Source of the DNA: Wolfiporia cocos | Taxonomy: Eukaryota; Basidiomycota; Agaricomycetes; Polyporales; Phaeolaceae | Assembly (NCBI GenBank): GCA_029448655.1 | Contig: JACCLO010000007.1 | Coordinates: 3,658,001 to 3,722,000 of the forward strand | Length of the DNA: 64,000 nucleotides | Direction of reading: 5' to 3' | Part shown: in pieces, positions 45,201-54,373 of the stretch | Position numbering within the stretch: the stretch's first letter is position 1 | Layout: each line of letters opens with the position of its first letter | Notes under the pieces: model-generated | What the model saw: only the letters and a program-made list of their open reading frames with translations | Told to the model about the DNA's origin: nothing | Database searches by the model: none | Made by a program: the position numbers and the translations under genes

Positions 45201-46766
45201 TCAGACAAAGTAACGGCAAAAGAATTAGCGAACCTCCTGTACCTTCGGATTTATCCGAACCACGGACTTCCGAAACAAATCATTTCGGATAGAGGCCCAC
45301 AATTCGCAGCCGCCTTATTCAAGGGATGGTGTGAGCAATTGGGAATCCAACGGTCAATGACAACCGCCTATCACCCGCAAGCGGATGGCCAGACGGAGAG
45401 AGTTAACCAGATCCTGGAACAATATCTTAGATGTTACATCGATGTTATTCAGAAGGATAATTGGTCATGGTTTCTCCCAACGGCTGAATTCGCGTACAAC
45501 AACGCGGCTAGTGAGACAACAAAGAATAGCCCATTCTTTGTCGAACTAGGAAGGCACCCTAATGCAGGACCTACGAATTTACGTCCAACACCATACACGG
45601 ACCTAAATGTCATTGCTTACGAACGATGGTCAGCACAAGAACAAGCTAAGGCAGCAATGAAACTGGCTGCTGAACGCTGGTCTTGGTACTACGATCAACA
45701 TAAGCGCTCGGTACCGTTTAAAGTCGGCGACAAAGTTCTCGTTGACGCCCGTAGCTGGCAAGACTCCGAAAGAAGTCTTAGTCCACGCTATTTGGGACCA
45801 TTTAGGATAATTGAACAATTATCTCCGGTCACCTTTAGGGTACACATGGACGAGCAATACAGGGCTTACCACCCAGTATTCCACGCTTCCAAGTTGGTCA
45901 TGTACAAAGACCCGGTGCATCAGAAAAAACCAGAGCCTCAACCAGAAATGGTCGATGGCGAGGAATTATGGGAAGTCGAGAAGATCTTAGATCATCGTCT
46001 CCGCGCAGGAAGAGTTGAATACAGAATCCGATGGAAAGGGTTCGGTATCAACGACGACTCCTGGGTACGCGAAGCCGATCTCGACACGGCATACGACATT
46101 CTGCAGGAATACAAGGCTTCACACGCCATTCCAATGCAGGATGTCCCCCTCAGGCGATCAGCTAGAAGGAAAGAAGCAGTTCATGTCTTCGACCCTGACA
46201 GCGACGACTGGGAAGCCGACGAATGCACGTGGCCAGACGACTGGCCGCAGTATCGCGAAGAATTTGCGAAGGATCCTAAGCAACGCATGGTTAGACACCC
46301 CGACGGGGGATGGATGTCAGCAGACATTAACCAAAACGCGGACTTGAAAATCGTAGTCGGTGAAGGCGGCCGAATGCCGGAAAAGGGAACCAAGGACTCG
46401 GTTGGGTTTGACCTGTACACCGCAACAGGCGACGTTTTGCCAGCTCACGGGCAGACAGAATACAATACCAAACTGAAAATCCAGGTACCTTTCGGCACTT
46501 ACGGACGTATCGCCCCCCGCTCTAGCCTCGCACGCAAAGGCATAGACGTAATGGGTGGCGTTATCGACCACGATTATCAAGGCAAAGTAATCATCATTCT
46601 CCAGAATCACTCCGACATATCTATCGATATTCGGGCCGGTGATAAGATTGCTCAGCTCATCTGCGAAGTTGCTGAGGACCCGCACATTACGCTACACGGA
46701 AAATCTTACTTTGAAAAGATTAAATCCGAGCGCGGTACTGGTGGATTCGGCTCCACAGGAAAGTAA
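42231..46766 (+). CDS. pol: Family B Pol (copy B2), intact: PR-RT-RNaseH-IN-chromodomain-dUTPase
   Basis: About 1490-1511 residues. Protease D-T-G near residue 138; RT with YLDD near 511; RNase H at about 650-770; integrase HHCC domain at about 885-930 and catalytic D, D, E near 956, 1019 and 1058; chromodomain at about 1245-1290; dUTPase at about 1370-1511 with motifs SVGFDLYT, RSSLA, GGVIDHDYQGKV, GDKIAQL and GGFGSTG. The ATG at 42231 lies inside gag; expression more likely needs a frame change near the gag stop. All catalytic residues I can check are present, so this copy could supply proteins in trans to non-autonomous elements, though its ORF0 is broken. Confidence 0.92.
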   Translation: MSGPSRFPSPQPHVSKTFCEEHTSPAAAGSVQRPEEAHLYEEASQRPLILWEDKAVVRHPVSHLGIFGNSAMDFARRTRTLATRAPPVQYFYPDPLALKFFTLYNVHGKDSRDDNKSFSIEVELWVYGKKVNAMALIDTGASISVIDKKLVHEEKLVTQKLPSPLEIRNADGTSNTAGNINMAVKAYMVHEEHKSTEFLYVMDVQNADVILGYDWFLKHNPDFNWPEGTFTYRCTQKCKHGKRVSISEEEDEIEPRNIYQIINDFPIDFLGLEEPENPFVVWVNTLDEGTELLIDAIQSITEKSDDEFLTDADLQKWKSLVPEEYQEFGPTVFSQRASERMPERKPYDHAIDFPDDAVLPPPSKAYKMSPQEANSLDQWIQEELRKGYIRHSKSPIASPVFFVPKKDGGARMVVDYRKVNDLTIKNRYPLPRIDELIDKLSQASIFTKLDLRWGYNNVRIKEGDEWKTAFITPNGLYEAVVMYFGFCNAPSTFQHMMNDILGDLIREGKVIVYLDDILVFGNDLLEHHRIVKQVLQILQDNDLFAKPEKCFFEQSSIEYLGMIISKGKVEMDPKKVAGVMDWPTPAKVKDVQAFVGFANYYRRFIKDFSKVVKPLTELSKKNTQWNWGPEQAEAFQTLKEAFTSAPILRIPDQESPFRVEADSSDYATGAVLSQYSSEDKLWHPVAFYSKSLSAPERNYEIYDKELLAIIRALEEWRHYLEGHPHKFEVWSDHLNLTYFKSAQRLTRRQARWSLYLTRFNFTMCHKPGKTMLTADPLSRRPDHEEGVELDNRDQILLKPEYFTVRALEASQQEIQSGDEDLLRQIRQALMDDQITKDYQELLKSGPKEFGKDLQEWNMEAGLLLRRGKVYVPKEPKELRTKILELHHDHVTAGHFGRWKTYELLSRNYWWPGMTTMVKQYVEGCDTCQRMKNHNQTPYGPLQPLPVPEAPWDTVTIDLIVHLPPSGELKQFNAIMVIVDRLTKRAHFIPTSDKVTAKELANLLYLRIYPNHGLPKQIISDRGPQFAAALFKGWCEQLGIQRSMTTAYHPQADGQTERVNQILEQYLRCYIDVIQKDNWSWFLPTAEFAYNNAASETTKNSPFFVELGRHPNAGPTNLRPTPYTDLNVIAYERWSAQEQAKAAMKLAAERWSWYYDQHKRSVPFKVGDKVLVDARSWQDSERSLSPRYLGPFRIIEQLSPVTFRVHMDEQYRAYHPVFHASKLVMYKDPVHQKKPEPQPEMVDGEELWEVEKILDHRLRAGRVEYRIRWKGFGINDDSWVREADLDTAYDILQEYKASHAIPMQDVPLRRSARRKEAVHVFDPDSDDWEADECTWPDDWPQYREEFAKDPKQRMVRHPDGGWMSADINQNADLKIVVGEGGRMPEKGTKDSVGFDLYTATGDVLPAHGQTEYNTKLKIQVPFGTYGRIAPRSSLARKGIDVMGGVIDHDYQGKVIIILQNHSDISIDIRAGDKIAQLICEVAEDPHITLHGKSYFEKIKSERGTGGFGSTGK

Positions 46767-46805
46767 TCGTTCCATTAGGGACAATGAAACCTGAAGAGGG
46801 GGTAA

Positions 46806-48103
46806 TGTCACAGATTTGGGACATGCCACTATTTTTCCCGTATTTTTACCTATTTATCTGGTATTTCTACGACCTTGTAGACATTTACGCTGCTAAGCGC
46901 CCGTCTACACGTACACGCAACCAAACAACACGTACACAACGCGGTATACGTCCACTTGTCATAACAACACGTACATAACACGCTTGTACGCGTCAATGAC
47001 TCAGCGGACTAACCTCCGGTGTCACGCGCTTTACTCATATCCCGATACCGGGCTATGTCAGTACAATTGGATAAGCGGCCCGCTCGTTATCACATGCCAA
47101 TGCCCTTACGATTACTCATATCCCGATGCCGGTATATAAGAATCACATGCATGGCTTACTAACGTAGCTACAGCCACTTCCACAACATGGACCTACGGTC
47201 CAAACAAACGATCTTACTGGTGCGGCCATTACCGGCGCACATGGTCTATTGTAGTTTACGACTTAGCTGTATTAGTTATGTCTGCGCACAGACCGACTTC
47301 ATGTTTGGCTCCCTTACTGGTAACCAAACAATGCATGTATATAAGTAGGGCTATCACTGCGGATAAGCCTTAGATTTGTTCTCTGCATTCGCACAGTTAC
47401 ATAACATCTCTGCTTGCGCCCACTAGCTTCCTCACCAACCTTCAGCAACTCCTTCAAGTCGCTTATTAGGTTATAGTGTTGTCACGGATCACTCCTGGGG
47501 GGTATCTGTACATCCCTCGCTATTGGTATTCACAGGCGCCGCTAGGTGCGCGCGCGTCTTCCTGATCTTTAGCCACCTCCAGCGTCTCCTCCAGCCATAT
47601 AGATCATCTGACTTAGTAGTTTAGCGCTGTAGGGTAGCGCGCGCCTCATCATACGGACACATGATGGTCACATTAGTTACATGTTACGTTACGTTCCCGT
47701 GATCCCTTAGTTACGGCGCACAGGCCATTACATTAGGGTAGGATTCGTGCTCTCAACGTTCATGCATGTACATATACGACAAGATGGTGGCCTTACAGCC
47801 CCATCGTTAGGATTCTCGTCAATGAGCTAACGCTCCTTTCTTATCCTCTGTCTGCGTGCGCTCGGGCCCGGGGCCCCTCTCGACTAGCTTGTCTGTGTGC
47901 CAGCCCCGACACGTCGCCTTGCGGAGTACCGTTGGTACTCCCGGTGGACTCCTATTAGGATGTCCCATCGGGCACGCCGTGAGGTCACCGCTATCGCGGT
48001 TGGTGCACCGCCTTGTTAGGCGTTAGGGCCTCCCCAGATGCCTGGGTCCTCACAGACTGGTAAGTCTGTGACAAGTGTGAGTCCCACAGTCTAGTCTGTG
48101 TCA
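46806..48103 (+). repeat. Family B 3' LTR of copy B2, split by a solo C LTR
   Basis: Two parts (46806-47479 and 48079-48103) of one B LTR after the purine tract GAAGAGGGGGTAA. The C LTR at 47480-48073 is flanked by AGTGT on both sides. Diagnostic bases match the B1 5' LTR. Confidence 0.9.
47480..48073 (+). repeat. Solo LTR, family C, inside a family B LTR
   Basis: 594 bp, TGTCACGGATCACT to AGTCTGTGACA, with perfect AGTGT duplications (47475-47479, 48074-48078). The transcript-start 11-mer here reads ATCGTTAGGAT, another variant. The U5 end can form the CACAGACT/AGTCTGTG hairpin. Confidence 0.93.
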
Positions 48104-48197
48104 TGTGCCGTCACGCCGACGATCCCTGCCCCCGCTTCATTCTGAACGTTTGATATGCCTGTTATGTAACATTACATGAGAATAGAGCAGCAATACA

Positions 48198-48811
48198 TCA
48201 AAGTTGTAGTGTCATACCTTCTGCCTGTAGCTCCGGATACCAATAGGCATCGTCTTCCACGTCCAACGTAGGCCTCCCTTTGTAGCAGTAATAACGTATC
48301 GCCTCACCAAGATATTGGAACGACACGTTCTTCTGGCCACTGAATCCTTTGACAAGAGGCTCGATTGATTCCCTGCCAATATCACGTCGGTGAGTTCTGC
48401 AATACCCAGGCAAGTTGCCGAGGCAATCGTACCATCTGAACCAGATCCCTGTCTTGCGACCATACAGTACGGCGTAAAAAGCCTTAGCATCCAGATAGTC
48501 CTCGATTTCCTTGACTGCCGGGGATTCCAGAATGCTTGTAACGATCTGCACGACAGTACGCGCGGGTGGGTCTTCCGTTGTCGCATTGTGGAAATACCTG
48601 ACTTGCAGCTCAAAAAGCTTGTCGGCCTCCCTCTGATTATTGCAATGTATGACAATTGGAAATGGGTAAGGATACTTGTTTTCTGCAAGTTCACGAGGGC
48701 TTCGCACACATGCTGGTGAGTTGCTATGTAGTAATTAATACATAAACTCACGTACCGCACATTATAAATCCCAGCCTTTGAGCCTCCAAGTATGACACAT
48801 CGGCTATCCAT
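48198..48811 (-). CDS. Small host-like gene with a viroplasmin/RNase H1 N-terminal-like domain
   Basis: Read on the minus strand from the ATG at 48811 (MDSRCVILGG) with a probable short intron that starts at about 48755-48750 (GTACGTGAGT) and ends near 48685; the exact splice sites are unresolved. The second exon is open to the TGA at 48198. Near its middle the residues Y-A-V-L-Y-G-R-K-T-G-I followed by W and D-C and G-Y resemble the viroplasmin-type hybrid-binding fold (the N-terminal domain of RNase H1). There is no RNase H catalytic domain. Such proteins are common in multi-copy families in mushroom genomes. It is the only non-transposon gene candidate in the window. It could equally be a degraded family member. 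Confidence 0.5.
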
Positions 48812-48839
48812 GGTTGAGAAGGTACGGTAGTTCTGAAAT

Positions 48840-49290
48840 ATGGCTATAAGCTTGTCGGGGAGTTACGTCGAAACGAGGAGCTGAGCGTAATTTCAGTGAA
48901 CGCACCGCTCTTCGAGCTTAATATAAAATCCGTCTCGCCGGTACCGGAAGTCTTGTGGGTGAGGTAGATATGAGCAGGGTGGGCAGGCAGGTATAGCTTA
49001 AGCAAGAGTGGTTGATCGGGCGCTGTGCAACAGAGTAGACACGTCGAACAGACAGCCGCATCAAGCTGCAGCAGTCGCGTCAAGCAGTCACATCAAGCTG
49101 CAGCAGTCGCGTCTCGCGTCGCCCCTCAATCAACCACGCATCTCAAGGTACATCCCTTCAAACTTCACATGCACACATAGTAAAGCCCCGTCTTTTCATC
49201 TGGTGCATAGTACAGTGACTAATAGTTTATTTTGTTACAGTAAAGTAATTCACGCGTGTCCAGAGTCGCGAGCTCTCTATTGCATGTAGC
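48840..49290. other. Intergenic sequence between the small gene and the minisatellite
   Basis: No gene seen. A short imperfect tandem of about 34 bp (CATCAAGCTGCAGCAGTCGCG units) lies at about 49057-49122. Confidence 0.5.
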
Positions 49291-49308
49291 ATTAAAGTTG
49301 AGTCGTGC

Positions 49309-49423
49309 GTTATTATTCCCATCCTTCGTGGTTGCAGATTTATTCCTCCGTTTAAGATACACACCTTCATAACGCTCCTGTGTCTGATGATGATTCCCAT
49401 CCTTCGTGGTTGCAGATTTATTT
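49309..49423 (+). repeat. 79-bp minisatellite array, left part
   Basis: Units of about 79 bp, with core ATTCCCATCCTYCGTGGTT and CTCCTGTGTCTGATGATG. The array continues at 59117-59350, the two parts being separated by one solo LTR that contains element D. An 18-bp direct repeat ATTAAAGTTGAGTCGTGC sits at each outer edge (49291-49308 and 59351-59368). Confidence 0.85.
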
Positions 49424-49468
49424 TGTCACAGACTTACCAGTCTGTGCGACCCTGGACTCAGGGGGATC

Positions 49469-49928
49469 TGACACAAACCAAACTCCAACACTTACTAAGA
49501 TCCTTTGGGGGGTGTCTTAGAGGGTAAAAAGCGAAGTAGTGAGGCGATGAAATAACTTGTTAGGCTGTAGTTCAATATCGAGGAGAACAGAACTGAGGTT
49601 TAACGCTCAGTCTGCCTTAGTATATATACATGCGTTGCGAGACCCCTAATACTACTAGGACCTACGGTACCTAAGGATGAGTAACGCTACATGTGATCTA
49701 ATACTTCGACATGTGATTCTAGGTAAGAGCATCAGTCAGCGATCATGTGAGCGTAGACGATGCATGTGATTCTGGTTGGTATGGAACCTGCTAGAAGGTT
49801 CCGGTAAGTTCCATGGACGTAAGCGTTTGGTCACGTGATATGCTAGTTATACGTATTCTATGCTACAATGTAGATATTGAAGTATAAAAGCAGGAAAAAT
49901 AGCTAAAAATAAGGAAAAATCTGTGACA
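49469..49928 (-). repeat. Family D 3' LTR
   Basis: 460 bp, TGTCACAG to TGTGTCA on the minus strand, next to the purine tract GAAGAGGGGGTAA. U3 carries repeated CATGTGA/CACGTGA motifs (about 49690-49845). Confidence 0.94.
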
Positions 49929-49939
49929 TTACCCCCTCT

Positions 49940-52900
49940 TCAAGATTCGACGTCCCGGAGAAGGAGTTCCATTTCTTCAAGTTCTTCAGGTGTCATATTC
50001 GAGGTGTCCAGTTCTGGAAATGCTTCGAATGTAATGCGGCGACCTGTGGAACCGAAACCCTTATCTCCTCTTCCGTTGTCTTCCTTCTCATGTCTGGCCT
50101 TGTAGCTGTCGTGCGAGGTGAGGTATTCTTCTGACTGGTCTAATGGTAAGACCAGTAGTTGTGCAATACGGTCACCTTCTTCTACCGAGTATTCCGTCGT
50201 GCCCAAGTTCAATAACATGACCTTTACTTCTCCACGATAATCCCAGTCGATTACACCGCCAACGACTAGTATGCTTTTCTTAGCCATACTAGATCGTGTC
50301 TGCAATTGTCCGTATGTTCCGTAGGGTAGTAAAACCTTCAATCCTGTGGATATGGTGGTTACTTTTCCTGGTAGAACGGTGATGTCTTCTGCTGCGGCGA
50401 TGTCGTAACCTGCTGAGTGTGGAGTACCCTTGGTTGGGTATTTGGTGTCTGAACTTGGGTCGATTGCGAATTCTAGGTAGTTATTCTCTTTCGCTTTGAC
50501 GTCTACAAAGTTGCCATTTTTGTCCCGCTTTAACCACTTGCGTTCTTTCGCTAGTTCTTCTGGTGAGAAACTTTCGAACTCAAGAGGCCAATCGTCGGGC
50601 CAGAGGTAGGAGTCCCCAACTTTCCAGTCTGGGTCGTCTTCTGGGCTTGCTACGCGAACCCGGGGGTTAGTTCTTGTCTTTCGCTTGGGTCGTCCTTGGA
50701 TGTGGAGATTGTGGGTCTTCTTATAATCGTCCACAATTTCCTTGGAGTTCCCGAGCGTTTCCTCATTCTGCCATGTGTCTTCCTCAGCTGTGAAACCCTT
50801 CCATCGCACTAGGAATTGTAATCTTCCTGTGGGTGTCGTTCGATGGTTTAGGATTTCTTCGACTTCGTATTCTCCGTTGTCTTCAGGTTCTGGCGGCGTC
50901 TTGTCTCCTGAGTAGGGGACTAGCTTAGAGGCGTGGAAGACCGGGTGGTAGGCGCGGTATTGGCTATCCATGAATAGTCTGAATGTCACTGGCGACAATT
51001 GTTCTACTATTTTGAATGGGCCAATATATCTGGGGGCAAGACTCCTTTCGGATGTCTGGTAGTCCCTTACGTCTATCATGACCTTGTCTCCTACTTTGAA
51101 GGGTACCTTCTGCACTGATTTGTCGTAGTACCACTTCATGCGCTCGTTAGCTATTTCCATAGCTGCCTTGGCCTGATTCTGTGCATTCCATCGCTCGGTT
51201 GCGATTTCGTTGAGATCTGCTTTCGCTTGTATGTTCAGGTCTGCCGGTCCAGCTCGTGGGTGTCTGCCTAATTCTACGTAGAACGGGGACATCTTGGTGG
51301 TTTCTGATGCTGCGTTGTTGTACGCGAACTCTGCCGTTGGAAGGAACTGTGACCAATTGTCCTTCCGGTATGAGTTGACGTAACAGCGCAGATACTGTTC
51401 CAAGGTTTGATTTGTCCGTTCCGTTTGTCCGTCTGCCTGTGGGTGATATGCCGTAGTCATGGCTCGCTTTATCCCTAGTAGTTTACACCACTCTCCGAAG
51501 AGTTCTGATGCGAACTGTACTCCGCGATCGGAAATGATTTGGTTCGGTAGCCCGTGTATTGGGTAGAACCTTCCATAAAGGACTTTTACAAGATCCTTTG
51601 TTCCGAACTTGCTGGAGATTGGGAAGAAGCGTGCTCGCTTTGTTAAGCGGTCGACTACTACCATGATTGCGTCGTATACCTTGTTGTCTACTTTGGACTT
51701 GGGAAGGTACATGATGAAATCGGTGGTGATGATTTCCCATGGTGTGGTTGGCGTGGCGTTGGGCTGTAATGGACCGTATGGCTTCGCTGGTCTGTTCTTC
51801 ATACGTTGGCACGTATCGCAGTTCGTTACATATTTCTTTACCGAGTTAGATAGTCCCGGCCACCAGTAGTTACGGGAGATTAGTTCATATGTTTTCCATC
51901 TCCCTTGATGTCCTGCGGTAGGATGATCGTGGTGTAACTGTAAGAGTTTATTTCTAAGCTCTTCTGGTTGCTTGGGTACGTATATCTTGTTTCTATAAAG
52001 GAGTAAACCATTTTCATAGTTCCATTCCTCTAGCGCTTTTCCGAATTCTCGAGGTCCTGACTGCAATAGGCCTTTGTAGTCTTTGGTTACCTCGTCGTCT
52101 AGCAATGCTTTGCGTATTTCCCTTTGGAGACTGTCGTCTGGGACCGTTGACGCATGGGAGGGCTCGATTGCAAGGACAGCAAGTTCTTGCACGAATTTGA
52201 CAAAAAATTCTGGTTTTAATAGAATATTGTCTCGATTATCGAGTTCCACCCCCTCTTCATGGTCTGGCCTCCTGGACAGAGGGTCTGCAGTGAGCATGGT
52301 TTTTCCTGGCTTATGGTGCATTTCAAAGTTAAAACGGGATAGGTAGAGTGCCCATCGCGCTTGTCTCCGTGTTAGCTTCTGTGCCGTCTTGAAGTATGTT
52401 AGATTCAGGTGGTCTGACCATACTTCGAATTTCTTCGGATGTCCTTCTAAGTAGTGCCGCCATTCTTCTAGCGCTCGAATGATTGCTAGCATTTCTTTAT
52501 CATAGATTTCGTAGTTTCTCTCAGGTGCTGTCATTGCAGCGGAGTAGAATGCACACGGATGCCATTTCTGGTCCTCCGGTGACCACTGTGACAGGACTGC
52601 ACCTGTTGCGAAATCTGATGCGTCGGCTTCTACTCGGAACGGTTGTTCCTTATCCGGAATTCGTAGGACGGGGGCAGTTGTAAATGCCGTTTTGAGCTGT
52701 TGGAAAGCTTCTTCCTGTTCACCATCCCAATGCCATTTCTCCGATTTCTTTGTTAACGATGTTAAGGGCTTCACTATTTTCGAGAAGTCCTTGATGAACC
52801 GTCGATAAAAGTTCGCAAAGCCTAAAAAGGCTTGAACTTCCTTCACCTTAGTGGGCTGTGGCCACTGTAAGACTCCGCCTAGCTTTGAAGGGTCCATCTC

Positions 52901-54373
52901 AATTCTTCCTTTAGAGATGATCATTCCCAGATATTCTATGCTGCTTTGTTCGAAGAAGCATTTTTCTGGTTTGGCGTATAGGTCGTTGTCTTGCAGCCTT
53001 TTCAGGACTGCTTCAGTGATTCGACGATGTTCTTCCAAATCGTTTCCAAAGATCAGTATGTCGTCCAAATAGACGATTACTTTCCCAGTTGCGATGAAAT
53101 TCTTTAGGACGTCGTTCATCATGGCTTGGAAAGTTCCTGGCGCGTTCTTGAAACCGAAATACATTACTGTGGCCTCATACAATCCCTGTTTGGTGACGAA
53201 TGCTGTTTTCCACTCGTCTCCTTCGCGGATCCTTACATTGTTGTATCCCCAGCGTAAATCGATTTTTGTGAAGATCGATGCCGAAGATAACTGGTCGATA
53301 AGGTCCGATATTCTGGGGATTGGATATTTATTATCCACCGTTATGTCGTTCAATTTTCGGTAATCAATAACCATGCGCAGGGTTCCATCTTTCTTGGCTA
53401 CGAAAAATACTGGGCTGGCTAGGGGTGACAGCGAGTCGCGGATATATCCTTTCCGCTTTTCTTCTGCTATCCAATCACGAAGGGAGTTTTCCTCCTTTGG
53501 CGATAGTGAATACGGTTTTGCCGGGGTCGGTAACGGTACTCCTTCCTTAAAGTCGATTGCATGATCGTATGACTTTCTAGTGGGGAGTCTCTCTGATGCT
53601 TTCTGAGAGAATACCGTTGGACCAAAACTCCAATACCGTTTAGGCACGAGCTGCTTCCATTTTTCTTGGGCAGCGTCCGTTTTTCCTTGGTGGATTTCTC
53701 CTACCATACCAACGAGGAGTACCAATTCCTCGTTTGCCAATGTTCCAATCCATTTAATAAATGGATCATCGGGATTTCCATCTCCGATCGCGTCTAGCGT
53801 GGAATCCCAAATGTCGCGTTGTTCTGTTTCTTCCTCTTCCTCAGCAACGACTTCTTCTTCTGAGGATGGATTCTCCTTAGCATGAGACTCTGCCGTAGGG
53901 TCCCGATATTTCATTTGTCCGGTGACCCAGTTGAATTCTGGGTTGTGTTTCTGAAGCCAGTCATACCCTAAGATAATGTCGAGGTTGTGGATTTTCATCA
54001 CGGTAAGGAATACCCTTTCCTTGTGTTCTCCGTGTTGCATGTATCCTTTAACCGATTTCTTTATAAGACCATTTTTGTTGTAAGATCCGTCGGCATTGTG
54101 GATCCAAAAGGGGTCTTTCTTATCGTGGGTAACTAGACCATGTTTTTCAACAAAGTCTGAGTTGATGACTGAGAGCGTAGCACCGGAGTCGATTAATGCT
54201 AAGCCTTGCACTTTTTGGCCGTAAACCCACAAGTCTACCCAGACCTGGAAAGATCGGGACTTGTCACGCGCATTGTTCTCGTAAAACTGATATAAATTGT
54301 AACAGTCTTTTGCAGAGGGGTCTACATGCTGGGCCGTTATACTAGTACACAGCACACATGGGCAAGGGTTCAC
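49940..54373 (-). CDS. pol: Family D Pol, intact: PR-RT-RNaseH-IN-chromodomain-dUTPase
   Basis: About 1477 residues in one frame. Protease D-S-G near residue 61; RT YLDD near 435; RNase H at about 580-700; integrase HHCC domain at about 818-860 and D, D, E near 883, 950 and 985; chromodomain at about 1165-1205; dUTPase at about 1311-1430 with motifs SAGYDIAA, RSSMA, GGVIDWDYRGEV, GDRIAQL and KGFGSTG; then an acidic tail of about 35 residues that A and B lack. The frame starts at a GTG that overlaps the gag stop (ATGTGA) in -1, as in family A; both Pol frames begin with a similar C-P-C stretch. The expected products act in the particle and nucleus; dUTPase would keep dUTP out of the cDNA. Confidence 0.93.
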   Translation of the reverse strand: MNPCPCVLCTSITAQHVDPSAKDCYNLYQFYENNARDKSRSFQVWVDLWVYGQKVQGLALIDSGATLSVINSDFVEKHGLVTHDKKDPFWIHNADGSYNKNGLIKKSVKGYMQHGEHKERVFLTVMKIHNLDIILGYDWLQKHNPEFNWVTGQMKYRDPTAESHAKENPSSEEEVVAEEEEETEQRDIWDSTLDAIGDGNPDDPFIKWIGTLANEELVLLVGMVGEIHQGKTDAAQEKWKQLVPKRYWSFGPTVFSQKASERLPTRKSYDHAIDFKEGVPLPTPAKPYSLSPKEENSLRDWIAEEKRKGYIRDSLSPLASPVFFVAKKDGTLRMVIDYRKLNDITVDNKYPIPRISDLIDQLSSASIFTKIDLRWGYNNVRIREGDEWKTAFVTKQGLYEATVMYFGFKNAPGTFQAMMNDVLKNFIATGKVIVYLDDILIFGNDLEEHRRITEAVLKRLQDNDLYAKPEKCFFEQSSIEYLGMIISKGRIEMDPSKLGGVLQWPQPTKVKEVQAFLGFANFYRRFIKDFSKIVKPLTSLTKKSEKWHWDGEQEEAFQQLKTAFTTAPVLRIPDKEQPFRVEADASDFATGAVLSQWSPEDQKWHPCAFYSAAMTAPERNYEIYDKEMLAIIRALEEWRHYLEGHPKKFEVWSDHLNLTYFKTAQKLTRRQARWALYLSRFNFEMHHKPGKTMLTADPLSRRPDHEEGVELDNRDNILLKPEFFVKFVQELAVLAIEPSHASTVPDDSLQREIRKALLDDEVTKDYKGLLQSGPREFGKALEEWNYENGLLLYRNKIYVPKQPEELRNKLLQLHHDHPTAGHQGRWKTYELISRNYWWPGLSNSVKKYVTNCDTCQRMKNRPAKPYGPLQPNATPTTPWEIITTDFIMYLPKSKVDNKVYDAIMVVVDRLTKRARFFPISSKFGTKDLVKVLYGRFYPIHGLPNQIISDRGVQFASELFGEWCKLLGIKRAMTTAYHPQADGQTERTNQTLEQYLRCYVNSYRKDNWSQFLPTAEFAYNNAASETTKMSPFYVELGRHPRAGPADLNIQAKADLNEIATERWNAQNQAKAAMEIANERMKWYYDKSVQKVPFKVGDKVMIDVRDYQTSERSLAPRYIGPFKIVEQLSPVTFRLFMDSQYRAYHPVFHASKLVPYSGDKTPPEPEDNGEYEVEEILNHRTTPTGRLQFLVRWKGFTAEEDTWQNEETLGNSKEIVDDYKKTHNLHIQGRPKRKTRTNPRVRVASPEDDPDWKVGDSYLWPDDWPLEFESFSPEELAKERKWLKRDKNGNFVDVKAKENNYLEFAIDPSSDTKYPTKGTPHSAGYDIAAAEDITVLPGKVTTISTGLKVLLPYGTYGQLQTRSSMAKKSILVVGGVIDWDYRGEVKVMLLNLGTTEYSVEEGDRIAQLLVLPLDQSEEYLTSHDSYKARHEKEDNGRGDKGFGSTGRRITFEAFPELDTSNMTPEELEEMELLLRDVES

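Larger units (their letters stand above)
36412..48103 (+). mobile_element. Family B Ty3/gypsy chromovirus, copy B2
   Basis: Plus strand: 5' LTR, primer site, leader, ORF0 (split by solo LTR J), gag, pol, purine tract, 3' LTR (split by a solo C LTR). Without the two insertions it is about 10.0 kb. gag and pol are intact. 5' flank ACCGC, 3' flank TGTGC: no matching duplication, consistent with recombination with B1. Confidence 0.9.
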
